This document shows, piece by piece, positions 1 to 9,920 of a stretch of 64,000 bases of DNA. Position numbers and translations under genes: made by a program. Origin of the DNA: Pseudopyrenochaeta lycopersici. Lineage: Eukaryota; Ascomycota; Dothideomycetes; Pleosporales; Pseudopyrenochaetaceae. A model generated the notes under the pieces. It worked only from the letters and a program-made list of their open reading frames with translations, searched no databases and had not been told where the DNA came from. The number at the start of each line of letters is the position of its first letter. The stretch's first letter is position 1. The stretch covers positions 434,001 to 498,000 of the forward strand of contig NHZP01000036.1 in NCBI GenBank assembly GCA_003313425.1, in the 5' to 3' direction.

Positions 1-342
1 AGAATTTTATGACTATAACTCGCCAGAATAGCTAGACTAGGGCTGCGAGTAATAAATTAAGCGTTTAATGATATAATTACTATATAAAAGCTATTTTACG
101 TCATTTTGTTTATTGAGCGTGTTTGTTCATTGAGCTAGTAGGGCCGTGCTTCGCACGGCCTTTCTCGAAGAGAGACTGAGAATCAGCTGTCGCACGCCAG
201 GATGGACTGCATTACTAAGCTTGCCGTGCGGTTCCTGTAGATAGCCAGGCTAGGGTGCAACCAAGAACAATACACCAATCTTTCACAATATGAGACCACT
301 CACCTAAGCACTCGAAAGTGCGACATCAGCCATTGGGGCCGA
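1..342. other. Unclassified AT-rich stretch with a small hairpin
   Basis: No coding signal is recognised. The one structured feature is a perfect 8-bp stem (142-149 GGCCGTGC with 153-160 GCACGGCC) closed by a TTC loop. It could be a relic transposon end or a chance palindrome. The stretch ends where the duplicated segment (copy A) begins at 343. Confidence 0.4.
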
Positions 343-1418
343 GTAGCTGGGATCTACGTTACGTTACCAGACGTTCCCCGAGGGGTCCCGTCTTAGCGCG
401 TGCACAGGGCTATCCCAGAATAGGTAACGTCGCGTGAAAACCAGACTACGCTAGAGCACGCCCGGCCTGCGACACTAACACATCAACACTCTCCACGGTC
501 AACAGCTTGGGCATTCTCTGTACGGACCTAGGACGGGTAGACGAGGCAGAGAAGATGTTCCAGTGGGCGCTGCAAGGCAAAGAGAAGGCATGGGGACCAG
601 AGCACACATCAACACTCGGCACGGTCAACAACTTGGGCCGTCTCTATCAGAGCTTAGGGGGACTGGACGAGGCAGAGAAGATGTACCAGCGAGCGCTGCA
701 AGGCTTCGAGAACCGCCTTGGCCAAGAACATAAGCGATGTTGCTGTCTCCGTCGTGTTCTTGTTATAATAAGAGAGAATGCTGCTACAGAGTAGATAGTT
801 CCTACGCTTCTTATGTCTTAAGCATTTGTGATCTTGAAGTTCAACGAGATCACTTTGTATGTTATACGCGCTAAGTTTGTGTTGTGCTAAAGCTCAGTAT
901 TAGCGATTCGTTGCGCGTATACTGACATGTCCAGTGTGGCCAATGAATAGAACAGATCGTCGATCCAATCCAACGCCAAAAAATGCAAGGGTATCCAATC
1001 CAATCCAAATCCAGTCCGGTTCAATCCGTTCAGCCTCAGCCATGATGGTCAGAGCGGGTGATCACTGTTGGAATCCGTCAGAAACTACTGCCGGAGTGGT
1101 TGCAACCTTTGCCGCATCATGTAAAGGAAGTATGACGTCTGTCCACGTACAACGATTGCGTACACGAATCTAGTGCAAGGGCATCACTCCGGTCTATATA
1201 TCGATAGTCAGATACACTCGTCAAAAGCAGGTTGAAGCATGAAATGGACATCTCATTCTGCTCTTCTATAACCACTTCCAACAGAGATTGCCAAGGTTTA
1301 GGACCGTTTCCAATGTATACGTGTGTATGAGTCCAAAGGCCTCCACCTTCCCTCTCAGCGCCTGCTTGTACCACCGCATCGATTCTCCCCACCTGTCTTG
1401 GTCCGCGCAGAGATCGCC
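343..1418. repeat. Duplicated segment, copy A (empty site)
   Basis: This segment recurs at 47758-49080 with no difference noticed in the parts compared, apart from a 247-bp insertion (242-bp element plus a 5-bp target duplication) in the other copy. It contains a TPR gene fragment and, from about 932, a sequence beginning CAGTGTGGCCAATG that resembles a hAT terminus and is followed by ATCCAATCC-type repeats. The left edge shows no repeat boundary; the right edge is the first base of the hAT-1 terminal repeat. Here the site GCTTG (1364-1368) occurs once, so this copy is the unoccupied allele of the insertion. Confidence 0.9.
480..796 (+). pseudogene. Kinesin-light-chain-type TPR fragment (NLR-like tail), copy A
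   Basis: The open frame encodes two tandem 42-residue tetratricopeptide units with the pattern TSTL-TVNxLGxLY-LGxxDEAEKMYQRALQG. In fungi such repeats usually form the C-terminal ligand-sensing part of STAND/NB-ARC (NLR-like) proteins. No NB-ARC or effector domain lies upstream, and the frame leaves the TPR pattern after LGQEHK and ends 18 codons later in Cys/Arg-rich sequence, so this is a broken tail and not a full gene. No ATG precedes the repeats. The same fragment recurs at 47895-48211. A free-standing small TPR protein cannot be excluded but is unlikely. Confidence 0.7.
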
Positions 1419-4400
1419 AGTGATCGGAATGGTCTGGTTTGGTCTGGTCTAGAGGTCAAACCAGACCAGACCAGATGTTTTGGTTTGGTCTGGTCCGGTC
1501 TAACCGGTTAGACCAACAAGACCGCCAAGACCGCCAAGAACGAGGCTGAAGTTATTGAAGGAAGGAAAGAAATGTATTATGCTACTAGATATCAACCATA
1601 CCGTTGTCATTCTCACTATCCTCGCTGTTGTTGTCATCTTCAAATTGGGGCCTTCCATACCAGGCCCGGAGGCACTCACACGCCTCTATAATATCTGCCT
1701 TCAGCCTACCACGGCGATCAACTATAGTAAGCTTTGCGCTGCTAAAAAGGCGTTCGCACTCATCCGACATAGGCGAGATCGCAAACAGGTCCAGGGTGAA
1801 GCGAGCGAGATCTCTTTGAGAGTCGTAGCGAGATAGCCAGTACGCAATAGCCTCATCACAACCTGCGTCATCGTCATGAAGCCGGTCGGTAGAAATGTAT
1901 TGTTCATACAAATCAGCTGTAGAGACCGGAGCGTCTATTCGAATACGTTTATGTTCCCGTTGATGATCAAATGCTAGATCAGGATCTCTCTCCTCCCTGA
2001 CTGGTGGTGGTAGCATTTCAACAGGGTACCTTCCCTTATACTCTGTCTCCCAGAGCCGCTTCACCGCCGATTGTGCGTTGTCAAACCATCTCTGTTTTTC
2101 TTTGTCGCCCTGAAGAACCCATTCCTGCCTGAACCATGCCCATTTTCGATATGGATCAAGTACTTGAGCTGCATAATACGCTGGCGGAAGATCAGTATCT
2201 TCAGGGAACCGATTCTGCCAATTGAGCTGCTGGTTGTTGTAATACTCGGCGCATTTTGACCACGCCGCATCTGCGCAACTTTGGAGGTACTCCCACGTGA
2301 AGTTATTATCGTCCTCAGTGTGGATGTCGTGGTAGTGGTCCTTCGTCTCGCTTATTTCTCGAAGAAGGCAGTCTAAGGTTGAAAACCAGTCAGCAAGGGA
2401 CGTCTTCTTACCCTCAGTAAGCAAAGTTGCGGCGTAGAAGTCTTTTAGAGCAAGTTCAATCTTTTCAAGCTCGAACCAGTGCTGTCCATCAAGTTTGAAG
2501 TTCGCAATCCCTTGAGAGCCTTTTCCAGACACGTGGCGAGCGGAGAAGATTTCTAAACGCTCTCGAACATTCAATGCACGTGTAATTGAATGGAACCATG
2601 AATTCCAGCGTGTCGAGTTGTTCTGGATAAGCTCGAGCCCATTAAATTTAGAGAGATCTCCACCGATAATTATTGCAGCAAACTCCTCACGGCGTTGTGG
2701 GGTAAGCCTAATGTATCGCACTAGGTTGTGAAGCCGACCCAAACATCCAAATTTCTTCCAGAGCTCCTCCACCTTCGCATAGTCTCCGTATTGATAGTGC
2801 TTTTCAAGCTTTGCAAGATGCTTCTCACAGTTCCGGCCCATAAGAAACGCCTGGCAGCAGAGGTTGGTAATATGGCCCAGGCAGCGCAGCCGGCGATGGC
2901 GGCGTTGTTTTGGCTTCATCCACGGGCAGAGCTCTTTGAGTATGAATTCAACGGCAGTATCATTTGATGAGGCATTATCCAGCATGAAGTATCCAATCTG
3001 GTCTCCACCAATATCATACTCTTTTAGTAATTCAAGAACGACCAATCCAAGATTCTCTCCAGTGTGTTCGCCGTACACACGTCGCATGCCAGTAGCGTCA
3101 ATCCACATAGCAACGACGCCGAGAATGGCGTAAGGATTTGGCGAAGTCCAGAGATCAAAAGCGATAGAGATCCTACTTCGAGATCGCTGGAGGTCCTCCT
3201 TAAGCCGTTGCTTCTTCGATAGAAAAGCGTCCATGACCCAACTTCGAATAGTTCTCGCAGCCTTTGGGAGGTGGTTCAGTAGAGGCGGATTTAAAAAGAA
3301 GAGAAGCTCACGGAAGTACTGGTTTTCTAGTTGAAAGAAGGCAATATGACAGTACACGATCCAGCGAATAAGAAGCGCCTTGAATTTCTCGACCGAGTTC
3401 TTCCAAAAGAAGTTATTCGCAGTAGCCGCACCCTTCTGCTGGCCGAGAACAGACTTCCGTGTACGACTGTTCCTCTTAATGCCGCTCTGGGGATCAATCT
3501 GGTGCTTCTCCTCAAGGTGACTTCTAGCTCTGGAAGTGCCATTGACAACAAACAACTCTTGCTTATAACTTCCACCCGCACACTCATGGCAGTAATAAAC
3601 CTCTTTCTTATCGTTACTTCGAATGTACTGAAGACCGTACTTCCATACGTGTGATGAACCCAGACGACGATCCTTCTTTGCGATTGTTGCGCGTTTTACG
3701 TAGGTGATACGGTCTTGTACGAACTCGTCCGGAGGGTCCTGATATTGAACAGGAGCAGGTGATGGAGTAAAGGCAAGTAATGGCATGGAAACAGGTGATG
3801 AAGTAAGAGCGGGTGACAGTGTAGGGACAGGTGATGGTGTAAGAGACGCTGATGTTGACATTGTAGTCAATGACGACGGTAAGGTTGGGATTGGAGACTC
3901 CATAGCAGTAGCATACAAGCAGGTTGTTCTAAGCGGCGTTTTGGATGAGCGATCATGTAAAGTGCGGGAATTGAGGAAAGTTTAAGAAATTCTGCCTCTC
4001 GTACGCCCAGCGTACGTAGCAGAGTAAAATACACGATGAGGAAAAAGGAATTTTCGCTATCTCAAAGATGATGAACGATGATGGCGTGTGACTCAATGCT
4101 GTAAAGGGAAAGATGAGGAGTAGCAATCAATAGTAACAAGCGTTTCTGCCATCTTGGAAACAGAGATAACGAACGGTGAAGGTGTGTGACTCGATGCTGT
4201 AAAGGTAAAGATGAGGACCAGTAGGCGAGAGTAACAAGGGTTCCTACCCGACACGCTAGCAGAATCAGCCAATCGCATCGCCTCCCGCCCTCTGCCTCGG
4301 CATATTTATGTCCAGACCAGTAAGACCAGTAAGACCGGTCTAAACCATGGTCTCGAGATATCCTCAGACCAGACCAAGTCTTGGCGGTCTAAACCAAACC

Positions 4401-4434
4401 AAGACCAAGTCAGACCAGACCATTCCGATCACTG
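1418..4434 (-). mobile_element. hAT-1 DNA transposon, complete with terminal repeats
   Basis: The element is 3,017 bp long. It starts CAGTGATCGGAATGGTCTGG and ends with the exact reverse complement, giving perfect 20-bp terminal inverted repeats. Both subterminal regions are packed with GGTCTGGT/AGACCAGACC motifs, probably transposase-binding sites. It encodes one uninterrupted transposase. The flanks do not match: GAGATCGC on the left and GATTGAGG on the right, so the 8-bp target duplication typical of hAT elements is missing. The left flank is duplicated segment A and the right flank is LINE sequence, which suggests a rearrangement across the element. Confidence 0.93.
1585..3903 (-). CDS. 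hAT-family transposase (hAT-1), apparently intact
   Basis: The 772-residue protein is read from the ATG at 3903; a longer frame to 3918 begins with TTG. Visible parts in order are: a Pro/Ser/Thr-rich N-terminus; a BED-type zinc finger around residues 80-135 (pair CHEC, then H-x4-H in HLEEKH); the RNase H-like catalytic core beginning at IAFDLWTSPN, continuing through FMLDNASSNDTA and RCLGHITNLCCQAF; and the C-terminal hAT dimerisation domain (SPMSDECERLFSSAKL, then ACECLRAWYG). No stop or frameshift was seen and both terminal repeats are perfect, so this may be the only potentially autonomous DNA transposon in the window. Its function is cut-and-paste transposition in the nucleus. Confidence 0.92.
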   Translation of the reverse strand: MESPIPTLPSSLTTMSTSASLTPSPVPTLSPALTSSPVSMPLLAFTPSPAPVQYQDPPDEFVQDRITYVKRATIAKKDRRLGSSHVWKYGLQYIRSNDKKEVYYCHECAGGSYKQELFVVNGTSRARSHLEEKHQIDPQSGIKRNSRTRKSVLGQQKGAATANNFFWKNSVEKFKALLIRWIVYCHIAFFQLENQYFRELLFFLNPPLLNHLPKAARTIRSWVMDAFLSKKQRLKEDLQRSRSRISIAFDLWTSPNPYAILGVVAMWIDATGMRRVYGEHTGENLGLVVLELLKEYDIGGDQIGYFMLDNASSNDTAVEFILKELCPWMKPKQRRHRRLRCLGHITNLCCQAFLMGRNCEKHLAKLEKHYQYGDYAKVEELWKKFGCLGRLHNLVRYIRLTPQRREEFAAIIIGGDLSKFNGLELIQNNSTRWNSWFHSITRALNVRERLEIFSARHVSGKGSQGIANFKLDGQHWFELEKIELALKDFYAATLLTEGKKTSLADWFSTLDCLLREISETKDHYHDIHTEDDNNFTWEYLQSCADAAWSKCAEYYNNQQLNWQNRFPEDTDLPPAYYAAQVLDPYRKWAWFRQEWVLQGDKEKQRWFDNAQSAVKRLWETEYKGRYPVEMLPPPVREERDPDLAFDHQREHKRIRIDAPVSTADLYEQYISTDRLHDDDAGCDEAIAYWLSRYDSQRDLARFTLDLFAISPMSDECERLFSSAKLTIVDRRGRLKADIIEACECLRAWYGRPQFEDDNNSEDSENDNGMVDI

Positions 4435-4598
4435 GATTGAGGGGCCGTCTTGTATTCTCCGTCTTGGTTATGGAACAAGTATGGTTCTGAAATGAGAAGT
4501 AGGCTGAAGCCTTCGAGGTCGTGATCGTTCATGATGCTGTGTTACGCTTCGCTCATTTTCCTTACGTTTGCTTGAAGTACTTTGAACTTTCTAGACAT
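4435..4598 (-). pseudogene. LINE ORF2 start (endonuclease domain), truncated
   Basis: The ATG at 4598 overlaps the ORF1 stop. The beginning reads MSRKFKVLQANVRKMSEA, then a TAA at 4542-4544 (CAA expected, a CpA-to-TpA change), then continues through GFSLLLISEPYLF. KVLQANVRK and LISEPYL are hallmark starts of the apurinic-like endonuclease of fungal LINEs (N and E active-site motifs). The frame is lost at 4435 where hAT-1 begins. No reverse transcriptase domain remains here. Confidence 0.75.
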
Positions 4599-4734
4599 GT
4601 CGGGGAGGGTTCGCTTCATCCAGCAGTCTCTTGTATTCAGGGCAGCCTCTATCACTGGCTTTGTGTGGGCCGGCGCAGTTGGCGCATTTTGGGGTTTCGG
4701 AGGCGCAGTCACTTTCCACATGGCCAGCTCTGGC

Positions 4735-7700
4735 CAGACCTGGACATCGTTCGTTTCCCCGAACGATCGTTTTGAACGATCGTTCATCGTCCGAACGACG
4801 TTTATGGCCAAGAACTGGTTCTTATTCTATTGACTAGGTATTTACTATATAAACTGTGAAAATCTCGTAAATCTTAGCTATTCCTAATTCCTGTTTTAGG
4901 AAAGTTGTATAGGCAGCGCACAGGCTATACTATATATTATTAAGCCAAGCTCTCTTGAATAGGATTTCCTATCCTATTAACGCCTGTATATAAAAATTGC
5001 TTAGTTTATTTGAAAGAAAAATCAGAGCTCGCAATCGCTGCTAACTTTCGCTACAGTTCTAGTGTTGAGAAACGACTATTAGCCAGCTCCCCTACTGCCG
5101 AAGTACTCGAGAAGCTCAGCTGCGTCGCACTCGGTGTCAGCTGCTCGCTACCCTCCTCATCCTCCACTTCGCGGTTGCTCTTATCGTTGCCTAAGCCTGC
5201 TGGCGACCCTAGTGTAATAAGCCCTTGCGCATCCCAGTTTGCAAGCAGTTCGCTTGCCTCCATTACCTCTACACTCATACTTTGACGCCGCTTATCAAGG
5301 AGGATACCAGCAAGGGAGAAGACCCTCTCTGGCTCGTCGCTCATAGGTGGGATAGAGAGGATATCAATCGCCATTCGGGCGAGGCGAGGATAACGGCCAC
5401 GAACCTCAGCGGAATGCCAGTACTTGATAGGATTAACACTGCGTACTCGCGGCTTACTTATCCACTCATCGTACTCATCTGCAGTCGTAGCAACAATAGG
5501 GTCATCCTCATCAATTGCAGCGGCGAGGTAGGTTCTTAGTGCGCCCAATATAGGTGGCTTTTTACTTAGTAATCTTGTTGATGTGGCTTCAAGTTCGCCT
5601 GGCAAGTCTTTATACTCGCGCTGCCACAGATCTCTCACTGATTGCTTCGCAGTCTTTAGCCAAGCTCTACCTGCTTGCTGCTTCCATTGCCGGTTAATAA
5701 AGTGCCACTTGCGGCGTGGGTCGAGTACAATGGCGGCTGCCAGTGCTGGCGAGCGATCCATAAGGCAATAGTACTCATCTGCCTTCGCCCATCCATGTTC
5801 GAGCAATGCGTGTATCCTCGTATCGCGACCAGCGTACTCAGCCTTAGCATCCTCAAGACGACTGAGGATACATTCAAGCGTAGGTAAGACGTAGCCAACT
5901 CCTACAAAATCGCCAGCGCTGGCGTCGCCTTGCAGAGCCATTGTTGCTTCAAAGAGTGGCTGGAGGCCGCCTTGAAAAGTTTGCAGTACGCCCCAATCGT
6001 CGTGTGTGAAGCGATTTTTAAATACCCACAACGACAGTGAGTCTTTGCCTTTTTGAACGCGCTTGCCGCTGCTAACTGCTATAGAGTAGCGGTTGCTCTC
6101 GTCGTCGATGAATGTGTCAACCTCAGCCATAAGTTCCACTGCGCGATCAATCATAAGATAAGTGCTGTTCCACCGCGTCTGCTGGTCCTGTACAAGCTCT
6201 AAGCGGTAAGGCTTTATAAGCTTTTTCTTGCGCTCACGCTCACAAACTTTCAGCCATCTCTCGTGCCTCTGAGGGCTCTTACGCACCCATTTTACAACAT
6301 TGTGAATCTTTCCAACAGGTCCTTGGCACTGCCAGAGCATTACTTCATCGCGAGAGTCCTTTAGTAGCTGGTTCTCGGCCTCATATATATCCTTTCGATC
6401 ACCAAACAAGAGGGATCTCGCTACCAAGTTGATGACATGGCCCATACAACGTAATCGCCGCTGGTGAACCCATGAAGCCTCTGGAACGTTAAGAAGCTTT
6501 GCCAACGCGTCAATAGCTGTATCGTTGTTCCTAGCATTGTCAAGGACAAAGTAGCCAAGCTTGCCCACAATTCCATATGTCTTGGCAATTCGATATACGT
6601 CCTGGGCGATATTAACGCTCTCGTGAGAGTCGTAAAACGGTGAGAGGCCTAGTAGAAGCTTACAGTTGGTGCCCTCACAGTTAGCGAAGTGAGCAACTAC
6701 TCCATTAACTGCATGTAAGTTTGGTGACGTCCACAAGTCGAATGCGAGGTGGATCATGCCTAGAGCTTGCTGCAAAGCTGTATTATCTCACGCTGATGGT
6801 ATTTTAGATCTTCAAGCACTCGCCGGGCAATCGTACGCCTATTGTTTATAGCCCTTAGGGTTTGAACTAGTGGTTGCAACGTGGCCAGAAATTCGAGGAA
6901 TTCAGGGTCATCAACACGCTGAAATGGGATCCTACGCCTCACCACCCACCTCCTTAGAGCTTGGTTAATCCTCTCGAAGTCGGTATTTCGGACTAATCGA
7001 GCAATAATGCGTTGGTGATCGCTTCAAGATAGGTCAAGGCCACACGAACGAAACTAGTTAGCAAGCTTAAAGTCCTCTAGGCTCTCGTCTTCTGCAAGCT
7101 TTGGGTAGTGCTGAGCCATGTGCTTGCGCACGCTTTAGACACCTCTCGTTACGTTGTAGGTAATCTCCTTCCCGTTTAGGTAACACGGCTTGCACAACCA
7201 GAATCCGCCTTAGTTATTCGATCTTTCTGCTCTATAGGAACCCTATATTTCCACACCCACTAGGTGACTTTAACATCACTAAGAGGCGTTGCAAAGCTTG
7301 AGATACGCTCCCAATCAACCTAACTGTAGTCAAACTTTAGAGCAGTAGCTGGCTCGTCACCCTGACTTTCTGGTAGCCAGATCGAGTCATCGTTGGTACG
7401 CTGTAACTCAGTACGTATAGAGGGGATCTGCGATAACTTCTAAAAGCTCGTCATCGTTAGTATCGTTAAGATCAAACCTTTACTGGATAGGAGAGTCCTC
7501 ATCCTGGATAATAAGCTGCGATAATCGTTTACTACGACGTTGTTGCGGTCCAGTGTCGTCAAGATGAGTAGCTAATCCGTTTCGACGATTCTTTAAGCTC
7601 ATGCTAGCAGTCAATAAAGGAGTAACAAGAGAAATAGAACGAATTTACAGTAAAACTGTATTAACGCGTTCATGATCTCATCTGTTGACTTCTCCGCTTC

Positions 7701-7824
7701 CCCGCTTTTGCGACGCGTCTGTAAACAAGAACAATAACAAAGCTAACGATAGCCGAACGACGATCGTTCGCCGAACGATCGATCATCGTTTACTGATCGT
7801 TTAGACGAACGATGTCCAGGTCTG
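4735..7824 (-). mobile_element. hAT-2 DNA transposon with perfect 8-bp target duplication
   Basis: The element is 3,090 bp with terminal inverted repeats CAGACCTGGACATCGTTCGT. It is flanked by the direct repeat GCTCTGGC at 4727-4734 and 7825-7832, an exact 8-bp hAT target duplication. The subterminal regions carry several copies of the palindrome-like motif GAACGATCGTTC. The target is the second zinc knuckle of a LINE ORF1, so the hAT is younger than the LINE. A deleted copy of the same family lies at 61565-62420. The transposase has frameshifts and stops, so this copy is non-autonomous. Confidence 0.95.
5051..7603 (-). pseudogene. hAT-2 transposase, degenerate N-terminus
   Basis: The C-terminal 574 codons (5051-6775) are open and contain the RNase H-like core (IHLAFDLWTSPN, YFVLDNARNNDTA, RCMGHVINLVARSL) and the dimerisation domain (LSIPPMSDEPERVFSLAG). 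Just upstream a one-base frameshift separates the piece at 6760-6945. Further upstream, to an ATG-like start near 7603 (MSLKNRRN), the BED finger region carries several stops, for example TAA at the position where the relative at 61565-62420 reads on. The gene is therefore dead, although its catalytic half still reads through. Confidence 0.85.
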
Positions 7825-9268
7825 GCTCTGGCACATAGCCCGCATGTTGGCTCCCTGGCTGGGCACCTCCGTGCTTCATGGTTGCCAAATTTCTGGCATT
7901 TGAAACAGCGTCGGGGTTTGGCAACTTGTTCATACTATTTGGTGTATGCTACTTCCCCATCGACCTCTAGATACTTGCGGTGTATGAGTTCGTCCGCTTC
8001 CTGCTTGCTGCTGAGGTAGAGGGCGATGGAGCAGTGGAGTTTGTCCGGGTTCGGACGACCCACGAAGCGTATCTTCTTGATGGACACTCCGTTCTCGGCG
8101 CCTAATTTTGCACAGGCATCATCGCGGAAGTTTATCCGCGAGTCATCACAGATACTGTTCTTACTAACCCTATCTACTTTGACCGGGTACCATTGTTCAC
8201 CCTGTATCCGGGCTCCGCGGAAGTGGGACTGAACCCATTCGTCATGCTTCTTAGCTTTGGCGGCTTCCTCGTGGGTTCTCAAACATATCCTGACTTTGTA
8301 TGGGTCTGTTACCGTTTTCGCAATTCCGATCCAGTTAATGTCTTTAGTATTGGCGTGGCTGTTGAAGGCTTGCCTCACTCGGTCTCTGATTTCTTTAACG
8401 TTGGCAACATGAAGTTGCGTGTTGACTAGCCCGGAGAGGTCGAGGGTGATTCCCGGGAGCTTTTGCTGGTCTGATGGTTGGGTCGGACTAGGAGTCGCCG
8501 TTGGAGATCTGTTTGGTGTTTTTCCACGAGCTGCTACTGCAGCCCATGATGAGCGATTTGCTCTAAGCATTTGCAACTCACTTCTAAGAGCGGTAATTTC
8601 TTCTCGCAATGTTGCATTCTGGTCATTCTGCACGTTGTTCTGGCTTATTAGCTCCTCGACCTTCGTACCCAGTATGGCATTCTGGACTCGCAGCGTTTCG
8701 TTCTGCTTTTCTAGCGCGACCTGATTGGTTCTAATCTCCTCCATCTTCACTTCTTGCCTCATGATGGTGTCCCGGAGGCTCGCGATAAGCCAAGTCACCT
8801 CTTCCCATCTAGTGTGTGACGGCTCGGGTGACCTTCTCTGCCTCGCTCGCAGTCTGGTTACACGGTTTGTATTGCTCGGGGTCGCGTTCGTCGGTCGATC
8901 GGACTGGATTGGGCATGTGCTTGCGTTTGAGCTGGGAACGACGGGGTCGGCTGTCGCTCCTCCCCATGTTGTTCCATCAAAGAAGGTGACGGGTTGAGAT
9001 CTGCGTTGTGGACGAGCTGTTTGGCTATTGTCGGTGGTGTTGGTTCGGGGTTCATCGGTCGACGCGTCGAGACGCGTCGGCGTCTGATCTGGCGGGTCAG
9101 GTGGATGCTCTTGCAGGAAGACGTTGTATTCTGGCGGAGATGTCTGTCTTTCCATCCGGGTTTGTGGCCTTTTTCGTCTCTGTTTGCCTTAATCTCTGTG
9201 GACGACGCGATGCTGCTGGCTCATGCTTGTGATAGGCTGAGTAAGGACGAAGAACAGGTGCAGTGAGA

Positions 9269-9920
9269 TTACTGCTTCAGAAACTCCGAGACGTCATCTA
9301 CCAGCATCGTTTTTAACTCTTCGTTGAGCACCACAGTCGACATATCTCTTTTACTCCTAGACTTCGATGGTTTCCATTCCTCGTCTTGGTGTTCAAAGAC
9401 ACAGGTTTTGTTCTTAACTAGCCCCAAATAATGCTGGCGGCATTCATCTAATAACTCCCTTCAGAACATTTGGATTCCGCCCAAAGTATGATATATAGAC
9501 TTCCTCTCGAGCATAGCCGAGCTCTCCGTAACTTCGGGAGCGTTTGAATACGAATAGACGGTGTTTATGCCAGAAGTAAAAGCGACCATTGCAAGGGGAG
9601 TAGTGCAGTGGCTTCTTGTTGGCATTCCCAGGCTGAGATGACTGGTGAAAGAGGCGTTGAGGTTTTATGGCTGTCTCAACCCTGTGATGCGATAAAAATA
9701 GATTGGCCTTAATTCGGGCCACTTTTGATTTGGGCCCATTTCCGATTTGGGCTCCCTTCATCTTTCGGGCACTTTCTATTTTAGAATCACCTATTTGTAG
9801 CGCCGTCTCTGGAGCCCAAAACACGTCCTCGCTGACGTCGAGGCCATTTCGTTGACACTGGACCCTGGACCCGAGGTGTTCTAGCGACTTCCTTCCGAAA
9901 GACCACCTGCGCTTCCACAC
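9269..9920 (-). pseudogene. BCS1-type AAA ATPase N-terminal relic, frameshifted
   Basis: The frame at 9444-9920 contains the BCS1 N-domain pattern KPLHYSPCNGRFYFWHK, followed by FKRSRSYGELGYAREEV and YFGRNPNVLK. After LK an extra G shifts the frame; in the shifted frame the expected LLDECRQHYLGLVKNK and STVVLNEELK..LVDDVSEFLK follow, until a TAA at 9269-9271. The AAA+ module (Walker A, Walker B) that should come next is absent; instead the LINE 5' end starts here. BCS1 is a mitochondrial inner-membrane chaperone for the Rieske protein, and fungi carry many diverged paralogues. This copy is a truncated paralogue, not the conserved single gene. The start codon was not found. Confidence 0.72.

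Larger units (their letters stand above)
4591..9155 (-). pseudogene. LINE ORF1 (gag-like, zinc knuckles), interrupted by hAT-2 and a stop
   Basis: From the ATG at 9155 the protein runs 406 codons: a Pro/Thr/Arg-rich head, a coiled coil around residues 120-200 (repeats of the ENQVALEKQNETLRVQN kind), and a nucleic-acid-binding domain. A TAG (7935-7937) then interrupts it; CAG is the likely original codon, a CpA-to-TpA change. The frame continues into a CCHC knuckle (CFKCQKFGNHEARRC). The second knuckle begins CGLC before 7824 and resumes at 4734 as ARAGHVESDC: the hAT-2 insertion splits it, and counting its 8-bp target site once keeps the frame. A third Cys/His cluster (CANC..H..C) follows, with a stop at 4591. 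ORF1 of such elements is an RNA-binding coat protein. Confidence 0.85.
4435..9266 (-). mobile_element. Tad-like LINE retrotransposon remnant, split by hAT-2
   Basis: The remnant comprises 7825-9266 and 4435-4734, separated by hAT-2 (4735-7824). It holds a complete but mutated ORF1 (gag-like) and only the first 55 codons of ORF2 (endonuclease/reverse transcriptase) before hAT-1 cuts it off at 4435. The missing ORF2 does not continue on the far side of hAT-1. The 5' end lies near 9266, next to a BCS1 relic, so the LINE may have inserted into or beside that gene. The lack of a 3' tail makes the family assignment tentative; ORF1 with zinc knuckles followed by an overlapping ORF2 fits fungal Tad1/LINE elements. 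Confidence 0.8.

Noticed and set aside
4735..4800. GAACGATCGTTC palindromes as an operator or replication origin.
   Set aside because: The same words occur at the other end of hAT-2 and in hAT-2b, inside the terminal repeats, so they belong to the transposon.
8026..9266. Several plus-strand open frames of 68-101 codons.
   Set aside because: They mirror the LINE ORF1 coding strand on the opposite strand.
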